A stretch of DNA of 33,635 nucleotides from Candidatus Thorarchaeota archaeon (lineage in GTDB: Archaea > Asgardarchaeota > Thorarchaeia > Thorarchaeales > Thorarchaeaceae). The notes beneath the pieces were generated by a model. That model worked only from the letters and a program-made list of their open reading frames with translations. It ran no database searches and was not told the origin of the DNA. Shown here piece by piece: positions 23,946 through 30,276 of the stretch. A program made the position numbers and the translations under genes. The stretch lies in contig SDNZ01000013.1 of assembly GCA_004524565.1 (NCBI GenBank), positions 1 through 33,635 on the forward strand. Direction: 5' to 3'. Position 1 is the stretch's first letter. Each line of letters opens with the position of its first letter.

Positions 23946-24710
23946 TCAATCCTTCCAGTCAAAATCATCGACGTTTTCATAGGGGTAGCTGCTCACCGAT
24001 CTCATCATAGGCTTCATTGCTTTGAGTCCCTTCAAACCCCTCATTGCACCAGAAACGGATTGAGTGACAATGGATCCAATGTCCACATAGCTGTCGAGAC
24101 CCCTAACACCACTCTTACCAACGATGAGTTGTTTACCATCCCTGTTTGTGATCACTACACCAGATTTACTTACTGAAACCATATTATCATCTCCCACAAC
24201 ATAGACCTGCTTCCCATGCGTGAAAACTAGCCCTTTTCTATCACTGAGAACAAGAAGGACACTTGCCTTCTTTGAATCAGTTCCAAAGAAGATCTTGGCT
24301 TCTCCCTTGTTATCAATCTTTGATTGACTATGCTCACCATGGAAGTGCTCATTCAAGGTTGTTTCAATCGCCTCATTGAAATCGCTTGTATCATCGAATC
24401 CTGAATTTTGAAGGTCTGAATTTTGAGCGCTTCGAGATATGTTTTCCAATGAAGAGGCACCGATGAACAATTTGATACCCTCCAGGGTATCTGCTACCGA
24501 TTCTCCCATTGCACCCATATCAGTCTCAGCAATCGCATCAACTGCAAATCTGGAGGGACCTGCATAGGCAATCCCTACTCTTTTGTCATCATCAAGAAGA
24601 TATACCCACACACAACCAGCTTCCATCTTGACGAATGCTTTCTCGTGTGAGATGATATCATATTCTTGAGTTACTACCTTTACATCAGTATCGGGCTTTA
24701 GATTCTTCAT
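23946..24710 (-). CDS. Beta-rich protein of unknown function, second gene of the regulator operon
   Basis: The protein has 254 residues. The ATG at 24710 has GGAGG 9 bases upstream and lies 4 bases after the stop of the regulator gene; a start further upstream at 24737 would overlap that gene. No signal peptide or TM segment is seen. The sequence alternates short hydrophobic strands (CVWVYLLDDDKRVGIAYAG, ASVLLVLSDRKGLVFT, QVYVVGDDNMVSVSKSGVV) with a polar central helix (DFNEAIETTLNEHF). A Gly/Met-rich segment (SGAMRGLKGLKAMKPMMRS) precedes the C terminus, which ends VDDFDWKD. The regulator ends with the closely similar LDAMDWED. Cotranscription suggests that this protein works with the regulator, perhaps as a ligand sensor or binding partner; that is inference. 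No family was recognised. Confidence 0.8.
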   Translation of the reverse strand: MKNLKPDTDVKVVTQEYDIISHEKAFVKMEAGCVWVYLLDDDKRVGIAYAGPSRFAVDAIAETDMGAMGESVADTLEGIKLFIGASSLENISRSAQNSDLQNSGFDDTSDFNEAIETTLNEHFHGEHSQSKIDNKGEAKIFFGTDSKKASVLLVLSDRKGLVFTHGKQVYVVGDDNMVSVSKSGVVITNRDGKQLIVGKSGVRGLDSYVDIGSIVTQSVSGAMRGLKGLKAMKPMMRSVSSYPYENVDDFDWKD

Positions 24711-24714
24711 CTTT

Positions 24715-25707
24715 CTAGTCCTCCCAATCCATGGCATCTAGATCGTCTTCGCCATCCTCATTATCTTCCAACTCTCGCAGTGCTTCGAGTCGTTCCTCTT
24801 CAGCTTCAAGCTCTTCTTCCTTTGTTTCTGCAATTTTCTCAGCTGCGGATTCGAGTTTGTCTTGCATTTTCTCGATATCATCCTGAACTCGTTCAAGATG
24901 TTCTGCAGCCTTCTCAAGTGCTTCTTCGTCTTCTACGACAACTATAGTTTCATCCTCATCTTCATCTTCATCAAAATCAACTGAGACTTCGGCTTCACCG
25001 TGAGACCCGTTGCTACCTACCCTGTCACGTTGTTGCTCAACACGGTGTGTTAGCCACTGTGCAAGTCGGTATGCTAAACGTCCTTCAACAGTCAAATAGT
25101 AAGTACCTCTGACCTCACCTTTTACAACGTACCCAGCTTCAACAAGGGGGTTGAGATGATGAGTTAGGGAACTCCCGGTCTTTGTTGTGAATATCTCAAT
25201 CTCATTGAAGGTCTTTCCCCCTTCCTTGAGAAACTCTAAGATCTTCAGACGTTCTTCGCTACCCAATGGAGCAACTATCTTTGCAACACGTTCTGGCGGG
25301 ATCTTCTCAATGTCGCTCTTGCGTATCTTCTTTCCTTTACGGCTAGCTCTGCGGATGTGTACTCCAGGAATACGTATACTCTTTCCGATTCCTTCCACAT
25401 CCTTGATACTCATCTCAATAGATTTTCCAAGTCCTTCCATCATATCTTCAAGACTGTCGGTGATACCACTGATATCGATGTCAATATCTCTCACTGGTCG
25501 TACACGTCTTGGAGGGTGTGGTGCTCTTGGAGGTCGAGGTGGCCTTTGTGCTCGTCTTCTATCAACTTCACGACGAACTTCATCGGCTTCACGTCGAATT
25601 GCGTCAGCCTTCTCACGTCGTACATCCTCGACCTCTCGTCGTAGCTCTTCTTTGAGTCTACGAACCTCGTCGAGTTCACGTTTAATATCATCAATGTCTT
25701 CGGTCAT
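24715..25707 (-). CDS. ArsR-like winged-helix regulator flanked by coiled coils
   Basis: The protein has 330 residues. Residues 1-52 are a strongly charged coiled coil rich in Arg/Glu (RREVEDVRREKADAIRREAD). Residues 54-72 are Pro/Arg-rich (RPPRPPRAPHPPRRVRP). A winged helix spans about 145-215 (LGSEERLKILEFLKEGGKTF, then SSLTHHLNPLVEAGYV as recognition helix, then a wing with GTYYLTVEGRLAY). Residues 240-260 are acidic, 262-320 form a second coiled coil, and the end is DAMDWED. The winged helix resembles ArsR/HTH_20-type repressors. No Cys metal site is present. The coiled coils suggest oligomers or bridging along DNA. The promoter TATA lies within a 20-bp inverted repeat (25732-25751), which suggests autoregulation. 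Confidence 0.87.
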   Translation of the reverse strand: MTEDIDDIKRELDEVRRLKEELRREVEDVRREKADAIRREADEVRREVDRRRAQRPPRPPRAPHPPRRVRPVRDIDIDISGITDSLEDMMEGLGKSIEMSIKDVEGIGKSIRIPGVHIRRASRKGKKIRKSDIEKIPPERVAKIVAPLGSEERLKILEFLKEGGKTFNEIEIFTTKTGSSLTHHLNPLVEAGYVVKGEVRGTYYLTVEGRLAYRLAQWLTHRVEQQRDRVGSNGSHGEAEVSVDFDEDEDEDETIVVVEDEEALEKAAEHLERVQDDIEKMQDKLESAAEKIAETKEEELEAEEERLEALRELEDNEDGEDDLDAMDWED

Positions 25708-25731
25708 TGTAATTCGCTAACTGTACATTAT

Positions 25732-25751
25732 TACATTTTCATATAAATGTA
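25732..25751 (-). promoter_or_regulatory. Inverted-repeat operator overlapping the TATA box of the regulator operon
   Basis: TACATTT (25732-25738) and AAATGTA (25745-25751) are perfect 7-bp inverted arms around TCATAT. The TATA element (TTTATAT on the minus strand, 25741-25747) lies inside, 34-40 bases upstream of the ATG at 25707. A further half-site, TACATTA, lies at 25724-25730, 8 bases from the near arm. A bound repressor would block TBP. It is probably the binding site of the winged-helix protein encoded just downstream (inference). Confidence 0.6.
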
Positions 25752-25813
25752 TCGGAATACAGTTGTTTGCTTTTTTACCAAATTCACTGGAATTTTCCAT
25801 GCCCCGCTAGAAC

Positions 25814-25858
25814 AAGCGTAGAAGCGTTCTATGCCACATACGCTTATTAATTAAATAA
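25814..25858 (+). promoter_or_regulatory. Histone-gene promoter region with clustered AAGCGT repeats
   Basis: The TATA-like TTATTAATTAAATAA (25844-25858) lies downstream of three AAGCGT copies: 25814, 25822 and an inverted one ending at 25845. Two inverted repeats are visible: AAGCGTA/TACGCTT (25814-25820 and 25839-25845) and GCGTAGAA-GCG-TTCTATGC (25816-25834). This TATA would give a leader of about 70 bases. A weaker TTTGTATTC near 25901 would give about 20. Confidence 0.45.
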
Positions 25859-25946
25859 CTAAGGAAAACATCGCCTGCTGCTAGGGGGTACGGAAACGAT
25901 TTGTATTCAGACCTCAGATGCAGGAATCTACATTAGGTGGATAATA

Positions 25947-26165
25947 ATGTCAAAGAAAGCTAAACCAGCTAAGAAGGTAGTAAAGGGACCAAAGTACACA
26001 TTCTTTGTTAAGAAAGCTGTACAGGACTTTGCTCGTGATTCCGGAATGATGGTCGGTAGTGACGCTTATGAAGCGTTCAATCTAGCCATGCATAATATGT
26101 TAACCGAAGCCGCGGGACGCTGCAAGGATAACAAGAGAAAAACTTTGAAGGCATACGACTTCTAA
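25947..26165 (+). CDS. Small histone-fold protein with lysine-rich N-terminal tail
   Basis: The protein has 72 residues. A basic tail (SKKAKPAKKVVKGPK, residues 2-16) precedes a histone fold. Helix 1 is VKKAVQDFARDSG, the L1 segment with the start of the long helix is VGSDAYEAFNLAMHNMLTEAAGRCKDN, and the closing RKTLKAYDF matches the R-K-T-x-x-x-x-D motif of histones. The protein stops at that point. The pattern resembles the short NFYB/DUF1931-like or bacterial histone group more than HMfB, which starts directly at helix 1 and continues beyond the motif. It probably binds and organises DNA. The ATG has AGGTGG 6 bases upstream. It is divergent from the regulator operon. Confidence 0.83.
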   Translation: MSKKAKPAKKVVKGPKYTFFVKKAVQDFARDSGMMVGSDAYEAFNLAMHNMLTEAAGRCKDNKRKTLKAYDF

Positions 26166-26184
26166 GTTACTAGTACAAAGAAAG

Positions 26185-26217
26185 AAAGTATTTGGGCAGT
26201 CCAGTACTGCCTACTTT
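26185..26217 (+). terminator. Terminator hairpin after the histone gene
   Basis: AAAGTA plus GGCAGT (26185-26190, 26195-26200) pair with ACTGCC plus TACTTT (26206-26217), with a 4-base bulge (TTTG) and loop CCAGT. T-rich sequence (CTCTTTTTGATTT) follows shortly after. It lies 20 bases past the histone stop. Confidence 0.65.
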
Positions 26218-26263
26218 CATTTCAGCATCTCTTTTTGATTTAGCGTCAATGCTCCGAAACTGA

Positions 26264-26272
26264 TGTTTATTA
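26264..26272 (+). promoter_or_regulatory. TATA-like element for the small membrane protein at 26298
   Basis: TGTTTATTA is 26-34 bases upstream of the ATG, suiting a leaderless transcript. An 8-base direct repeat, GCGTCAAT, flanks it at 26243-26250 and 26280-26287. Confidence 0.45.
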
Positions 26273-26297
26273 CAACAACGCGTCAATACTATTTGAG

Positions 26298-26564
26298 ATG
26301 AGTCAAGATAGAGAGCGACCTTCAGGGTATTACCTGTGCCTGGTCATCGCGCTCCTTCCTATTATATGGATACTCTTACTTCCATTGTTCTCCTCCGGAT
26401 TATCTCAGTTACCGTACGCGCTGTTGATGATCGCAGTTGTTGTCATCCCACTCTTGGGATGTGGATCAAATCTCAGAGGGAGACCTCTGTTTCAGTTCTC
26501 CTATCATGGTGAACCCTTCGTTGACGAGGTTATGAATATCATAGATGATGAACAAGTCGCATAA
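26298..26564 (+). CDS. Small two-TM membrane protein, function unknown
   Basis: The protein has 88 residues. The polar N terminus (SQDRERPSG) is followed by two hydrophobic segments (about 12-31, YLCLVIALLPIIWILLLPLF; about 38-55, PYALLMIAVVVIPLLGCG) and a cytosolic-like acidic tail (EPFVDEVMNIIDDEQVA). There is no Shine-Dalgarno site; the TATA-like element at 26264-26272 fits a leaderless mRNA that starts at the ATG. It is followed 60 bases later by another small membrane protein on the same strand. No family was recognised. Confidence 0.65.
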   Translation: MSQDRERPSGYYLCLVIALLPIIWILLLPLFSSGLSQLPYALLMIAVVVIPLLGCGSNLRGRPLFQFSYHGEPFVDEVMNIIDDEQVA

Positions 26565-26624
26565 TCGATTCCGTGCGAATTATTATATCGAAGTGGAGAG
26601 ATAGAGAATCTAGGAGGAGATGTT

Positions 26625-27047
26625 TTGTCACAAAGTGAAAGTAGTCCCCCCACTGAAACTGGAAAGATACTTGGAAGCATTTACGGTTCCTTGATCATTC
26701 TATTTGCAGTTCTACTATTTCTCTCAACCATCTTCACTTCCTTAACAACTGATGCTGCAATGAGAAGTTTCTACCTCATCTTTGTGGTAGGAGCTTTCCT
26801 AATCTTAATTGGAGCAGAATTGGCTAAAATCTTGTTCAAATCAGGTGTCACCATCATTGGATTTCTTGGATTCTTAGTTTTCAACTTACTCATGATTATA
26901 TTCGGTCTTGCGGTCTTTGTTGACATCGTTGTGCCCACAGTAATGGACACTACTATTCAGATGGTGTTACTTCTATTAGTTGGATCACTGATATGGTATG
27001 TAATTCTAGTTCTAATCTCGTTGCGAGAATGGAAACAAAAGAAGTAG
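26625..27047 (+). CDS. Four-TM small membrane protein, function unknown
   Basis: The protein has 140 residues from TTG, supported by GGAGG at 26613-26617 with a 7-base spacing. Four hydrophobic helices: about 15-40 (LGSIYGSLIILFAVLLFLST), 49-68 (FYLIFVVGAFLILIGAELA), 74-100 (GVTIIGFLGFLVFNLLMIIFG) and 113-133 (MVLLLLVGSLIWYVILVLIS). It ends in a basic REWKQKK. The N terminus is Ser/Pro-rich and polar. A TATA-like TATTATATCG lies at 26581-26590. It ends at a strong hairpin shared with etfA. No family was recognised. Confidence 0.7.
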   Translation: MSQSESSPPTETGKILGSIYGSLIILFAVLLFLSTIFTSLTTDAAMRSFYLIFVVGAFLILIGAELAKILFKSGVTIIGFLGFLVFNLLMIIFGLAVFVDIVVPTVMDTTIQMVLLLLVGSLIWYVILVLISLREWKQKK

Positions 27048-27079
27048 TAGAGTTGTCAATCCATCAGAATACAATAGAG

Positions 27080-27110
27080 AGCCTGCTCAATCGTAATGAC
27101 TGGGCAGGCT
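27080..27110. terminator. Bidirectional terminator hairpin
   Basis: AGCCTGCTCA (27080-27089) and TGGGCAGGCT (27101-27110) form a 10-bp stem with one wobble pair and an 11-base loop, followed by TTCTTGTTTT. It lies between the convergent stops at 27047 and 27119. Confidence 0.82.
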
Positions 27111-27118
27111 TTCTTGTT

Positions 27119-28318
27119 TTATCTCGCATCAAGCACTTTCTTGATTTCTGAAATCAATTCTGGAAGTATGGTGAATATATCACCTACTATGCCAAAGTCA
27201 GATGAAGAGAAGATTGGTGCTTCAGGGTCTTTATTTATAGCCACTATCAGATCCGAAGAGGACATGCCCGCCAAATGCTGGATCTGGCCTGAGATTCCCA
27301 GAGCGAAGTACAGCTTGGGACAGACAGTTCGACCGGACTGTCCAACCTGCTGAGTTGGAGGAAGCCAACCTAAATCAACGATTGGTCTGGAACCACCTAC
27401 AGCAGCATCAAGCAAGTCAGCAAGTTGTTTTGGTAGTGCAAGATTTGCAGGATCCTTGATACCGCGACCGCTACAGACGATGATATCAGCCTCTTCAACA
27501 GACTTCATTCCTTCAACGACTTCACTGACCTTCTCAAGAACACGAGTCCTCACTTGAACAGGACTTATCTTAATGTCAACCTTCTCGACCTCACCAGTAC
27601 GTGAGGTGTCAGGTTCTGATGGTTTGAAGACATTAGGTCTCACTGTGGAGATCTGAGGTCGCCTAGCAGGAGTGATAATTTCTGCAATAACGTTACCTCC
27701 AAAAGCCGGACGAGTCTGAACAAGTTGACGTTCGTCATCTATCTCAAGACCTGTACAATCAGCTGTGCAACCCACACCCATTCTCGCAGCAACTCTTGGA
27801 GCAAGGTCTCTTCCATTGCCAGTTGCACCGAATAGGACAATGCTTGGTTTCCGTGGTGCTATTAATGAGGTCATAGCAATTGTGTATGCATCGGTTGTAT
27901 AGTCTGCGAACATCTTGTCATCAACAATAATGACCTTGTCTGCGCCTTGATGAATGAGGGTATCAGCATGATGCTCAATCTCATGACCAATGATGACTGC
28001 AACAAGCTTTTCACCAAGAGCATCAGCAAGTGCTCTTCCTTCCGTTGCAAGTTCTAAAGCCACACTACGAAGTCTGCCTTGATTAGTTTCACAAAATACC
28101 CAGACATTATGGTATTCGAGAAGTTTGCTCTTGTCAAATGTACGACGTTCGATGTGAATAGCATCAACAGGACAGATCTCTTCACAAGAACCACAGTAGA
28201 CACACTTGTTCATGTCAAACTTGACTTTGTCACCATCTTTCTCAATCGCGCCGAAGTTACATACACTGGGACACAGCATGCACCCATTACATGTATCTCT
28301 ATCATATTGGAACTTCAT
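27119..28318 (-). CDS. etfA: Electron transfer flavoprotein alpha subunit with N-terminal 2[4Fe-4S] ferredoxin domain
   Basis: The protein has 399 residues from the ATG at 28318, 1 base after the etfB stop. Residues 1-60 are a two-cluster ferredoxin: C10-x2-C13-x2-C16-x3-C20 and C39-x2-C42-x2-C45-x3-C49-P. An ETF alpha N-domain follows, then the FAD-binding C-domain with SRPIVDLGWLPPTQQVGQSG (from 310), GISGQIQHLAGM and AINKDPEAPIFSSSDFGIVGD. Ferredoxin-fused EtfA proteins are known from CarE and LctC, which take part in flavin-based electron bifurcation with an acyl-CoA or lactate dehydrogenase. No such dehydrogenase lies in this window, so the partner must be encoded elsewhere. It acts in the cytosol or at the membrane surface. 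Confidence 0.95.
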   Translation of the reverse strand: MKFQYDRDTCNGCMLCPSVCNFGAIEKDGDKVKFDMNKCVYCGSCEEICPVDAIHIERRTFDKSKLLEYHNVWVFCETNQGRLRSVALELATEGRALADALGEKLVAVIIGHEIEHHADTLIHQGADKVIIVDDKMFADYTTDAYTIAMTSLIAPRKPSIVLFGATGNGRDLAPRVAARMGVGCTADCTGLEIDDERQLVQTRPAFGGNVIAEIITPARRPQISTVRPNVFKPSEPDTSRTGEVEKVDIKISPVQVRTRVLEKVSEVVEGMKSVEEADIIVCSGRGIKDPANLALPKQLADLLDAAVGGSRPIVDLGWLPPTQQVGQSGRTVCPKLYFALGISGQIQHLAGMSSSDLIVAINKDPEAPIFSSSDFGIVGDIFTILPELISEIKKVLDAR

Positions 28319-28319
28319 C

Positions 28320-29108
28320 TTAGATTGCCCCCTTCTTTGTGAGGAATTCAACTAATTGCTTAACCGCAGCTGCAGTATCCTCGCCATCTACGATGATTCC
28401 ACCCTTCTTCTTCTCTGGGGGGTACACCTTTCTGACAACTGTAGGAGACCCATCTAGGCCAAGAAGTTGAAGTTCTGTTCCAAGAGTCTCTGCGTTGACC
28501 TCTTCGAATGGCTTCTGTTTTGCTTTCATGATTCCCATGATGTTCGGAAGACGGGGCTCGTTGAGACCCTTAGTAGCAGTAAGAAGTGCGGGTAATTTTG
28601 CCTTGACCACTTCATATCCCTCATCGGTCTCACGATGAGCGGTGATGTGTTTCTCATCTTCGCTGATCTCAATCTTTCGAACATAACAAATCTGTGGTAC
28701 TCCCAGGAGTTCAGCCAGCTCAGGACCTACCTGTGCCGTATCCCCATCAATTGCTTGTTTTCCACAAATGACTAGGTCAAAATCCATTTTTCTGATATAT
28801 TCAGATAGGGTGAAAGCTGTAGCCCATGTATCAGCACCTGCAAAGGCGACATCAGTTAGATGTACTGCTCTATCGCCTCCCATTGCTAATGCCTTGAGAA
28901 GAACATCCTTTGCCTGTGGGGGACCCATTGTGATGATGGTGACTTCTCCACCATGAGCTTCTTTCAATTGAATTGCAGCTTCAACAGCAAGCTCATCAAA
29001 TGGGTTCATTATACTTGGAACACCATCTCGGATGAGAGTGCCGGTCTCCTCGTTCATTCGAACTTCAGATACTTCGGGAACCTGCTTTATAGGTACAACA
29101 ATCTTCAA
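28320..29108 (-). CDS. etfB: Electron transfer flavoprotein beta subunit
   Basis: The protein has 262 residues. It starts MKIVVPIKQVPEVSEVRM, typical of the family, and carries NPFDELAVEAAIQLKE and the nucleotide-binding signature GKQAIDGDTAQVGPELAE (116-133). In bifurcating ETFs this subunit holds the second FAD; in classical ETFs it holds AMP. The sequence alone cannot decide here, although the ferredoxin-fused partner makes bifurcation plausible. The start is TTG, with GGGAG 10 bases upstream. It forms a tight operon with etfA (1-base gap), expressed from the TATA-containing region at 29154-29162. Confidence 0.95.
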   Translation of the reverse strand: MKIVVPIKQVPEVSEVRMNEETGTLIRDGVPSIMNPFDELAVEAAIQLKEAHGGEVTIITMGPPQAKDVLLKALAMGGDRAVHLTDVAFAGADTWATAFTLSEYIRKMDFDLVICGKQAIDGDTAQVGPELAELLGVPQICYVRKIEISEDEKHITAHRETDEGYEVVKAKLPALLTATKGLNEPRLPNIMGIMKAKQKPFEEVNAETLGTELQLLGLDGSPTVVRKVYPPEKKKGGIIVDGEDTAAAVKQLVEFLTKKGAI

Positions 29109-29118
29109 CGCACGTCAA

Positions 29119-29178
29119 CTCCCGTGGTATGTATGCGTATCGTCAAGTGAGCCAAATATAAGCAGTGCGATACGGGAG
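29119..29178 (-). promoter_or_regulatory. etfBA promoter with nested inverted repeats
   Basis: The TATA element is CTTATATTT on the minus strand (29154-29162), giving a leader of about 23 bases. CGTATCG (29136-29142) and CGATACG (29168-29174) are perfect inverted arms placed symmetrically around it. A second pair, CTCCCGT (29119-29125) and ACGGGAG (29172-29178), lies outside. This suggests a regulator that binds over the promoter. Confidence 0.5.
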
Positions 29179-29215
29179 AATACCGCCTACTCATGAAAAT
29201 GCGTGTCAAAATATG

Positions 29216-30058
29216 CTAGTAGTCTATCTTTCTGATAACATCAGTTGATATCCCAGTCACAGTTTGCACACTATCTTTGAAATACATAGGATGGTCTGGA
29301 TTGAGAGAAGGTTCTTCGGTAAGTAATCGCATCACCATCTCATCACCATCTTTACGTGCGTTATCAAATTGCATCTCTAATACTGGACTATAGAGCAGAA
29401 GTGGAAGAAAGATTGCAACCATGACTACCCGAAGGGGAAATAGGGTAGGACCATAATTTGTAATGTGACCGACGAGAAGTTCATTGAATTTGGCGAGTAT
29501 CTCAATCCACCCCCAACCTATACCGAAGAATAGACTGACCTGTCTGATACGTTTCAGTCTTAGATGTAGTTTAAAGGATCGTCTATTCCAGTTATCATAT
29601 CCTTCATGATTAAAGGGATACTCAAGGACACCATTGCTTCTGAATATCGAAATAGCAAGCTTTCCCAGAAACTCTCTATTCTGTCGTTCAATTACCACAA
29701 CAGTTCTGTATCTTCTCTTTAAGAAACCACCAACTGTGAGGATAGAGAAAGCAATCATCACAACCGCCCACACAACAGCGACCATTATCATCAGTACTGC
29801 AATTATTATGATGACAACAATTAGACCTTCTCCATCGCCACTTCCTGAGCACCCACTACAGTCACAATAAGGTGAAGCTGAAGAATATATTTCAGGTTCA
29901 GTAAATACCCTCCCAGTTTCAGCAGTCATTATTGCCTCTTTCTTTCCAGGGCATACTCCTGTGATTTCCTGAATACATGTTCGAACAGAACTAGCAGAGA
30001 TTCCATAGGCTCTTATTTTCACTCTTTGTGCAGACGTGCTTGGTTCGCTCCCATCCAT
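29216..30058 (-). CDS. Membrane protein with Cys-rich juxtamembrane motif, function unknown
   Basis: The protein has 280 residues from the ATG at 30058, which has GGTGG at an 8-base spacing; an in-frame GTG at 30070 lies inside that ribosome site. Residues 1-60 are a soluble segment with two Cys (RTCIQEITGVCPGKKEA). A Cys/Gly cluster (PYCDCSGCSGSGDGEG, about 63-78) follows, then a long hydrophobic stretch (GLIVVIIIIAVLMIMVAVVW and onward, about 78-112), then a basic cytosolic-like region (LKRRYRTVVVIERQNREF), then one or two further hydrophobic segments and an acidic tail. The three Cys in C-D-C-S-G-C could bind metal or be modified. It stands next to etfB but is separated by its regulatory region. 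No family was recognised. Confidence 0.72.
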   Translation of the reverse strand: MDGSEPSTSAQRVKIRAYGISASSVRTCIQEITGVCPGKKEAIMTAETGRVFTEPEIYSSASPYCDCSGCSGSGDGEGLIVVIIIIAVLMIMVAVVWAVVMIAFSILTVGGFLKRRYRTVVVIERQNREFLGKLAISIFRSNGVLEYPFNHEGYDNWNRRSFKLHLRLKRIRQVSLFFGIGWGWIEILAKFNELLVGHITNYGPTLFPLRVVMVAIFLPLLLYSPVLEMQFDNARKDGDEMVMRLLTEEPSLNPDHPMYFKDSVQTVTGISTDVIRKIDY

Positions 30059-30162
30059 ATCAATCGCCACCTCAACTGAGTATTAACCTCGGTGATAATC
30101 GTTTCATCACGATATAATGAAAAATGAAACGACGTCGAAATCCCAAACAACTCTCTCAGTGA

Positions 30163-30172
30163 AGAGATATAA
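30163..30172 (+). promoter_or_regulatory. TATA-like element upstream of the non-AUG gene
   Basis: GATATAAATT would place a transcription start near 30190 and leave a leader of about 85 bases. A second candidate, GCTTTTATGAG at about 30212-30222, would give about 35 bases. Either supports transcription of the gene beginning near 30271-30277. Confidence 0.4.
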
Positions 30173-30276
30173 ATTCTAACACGATATAGTGCGACAAGTT
30201 ACCCTACGTAATGCTTTTATGAGTGCGTCAACGCTAATCGACTTAGTTCCTTTAATCATAGAGGAGAGTAATTACA

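Noticed and set aside
25187-25720. 177-codon plus-strand ORF opposite the regulator gene
   Set aside because: It is very Ser/Arg-rich because it mirrors the Arg/Glu codons of the coiled-coil gene. It has no ribosome site, and it runs through the promoter of the real gene.
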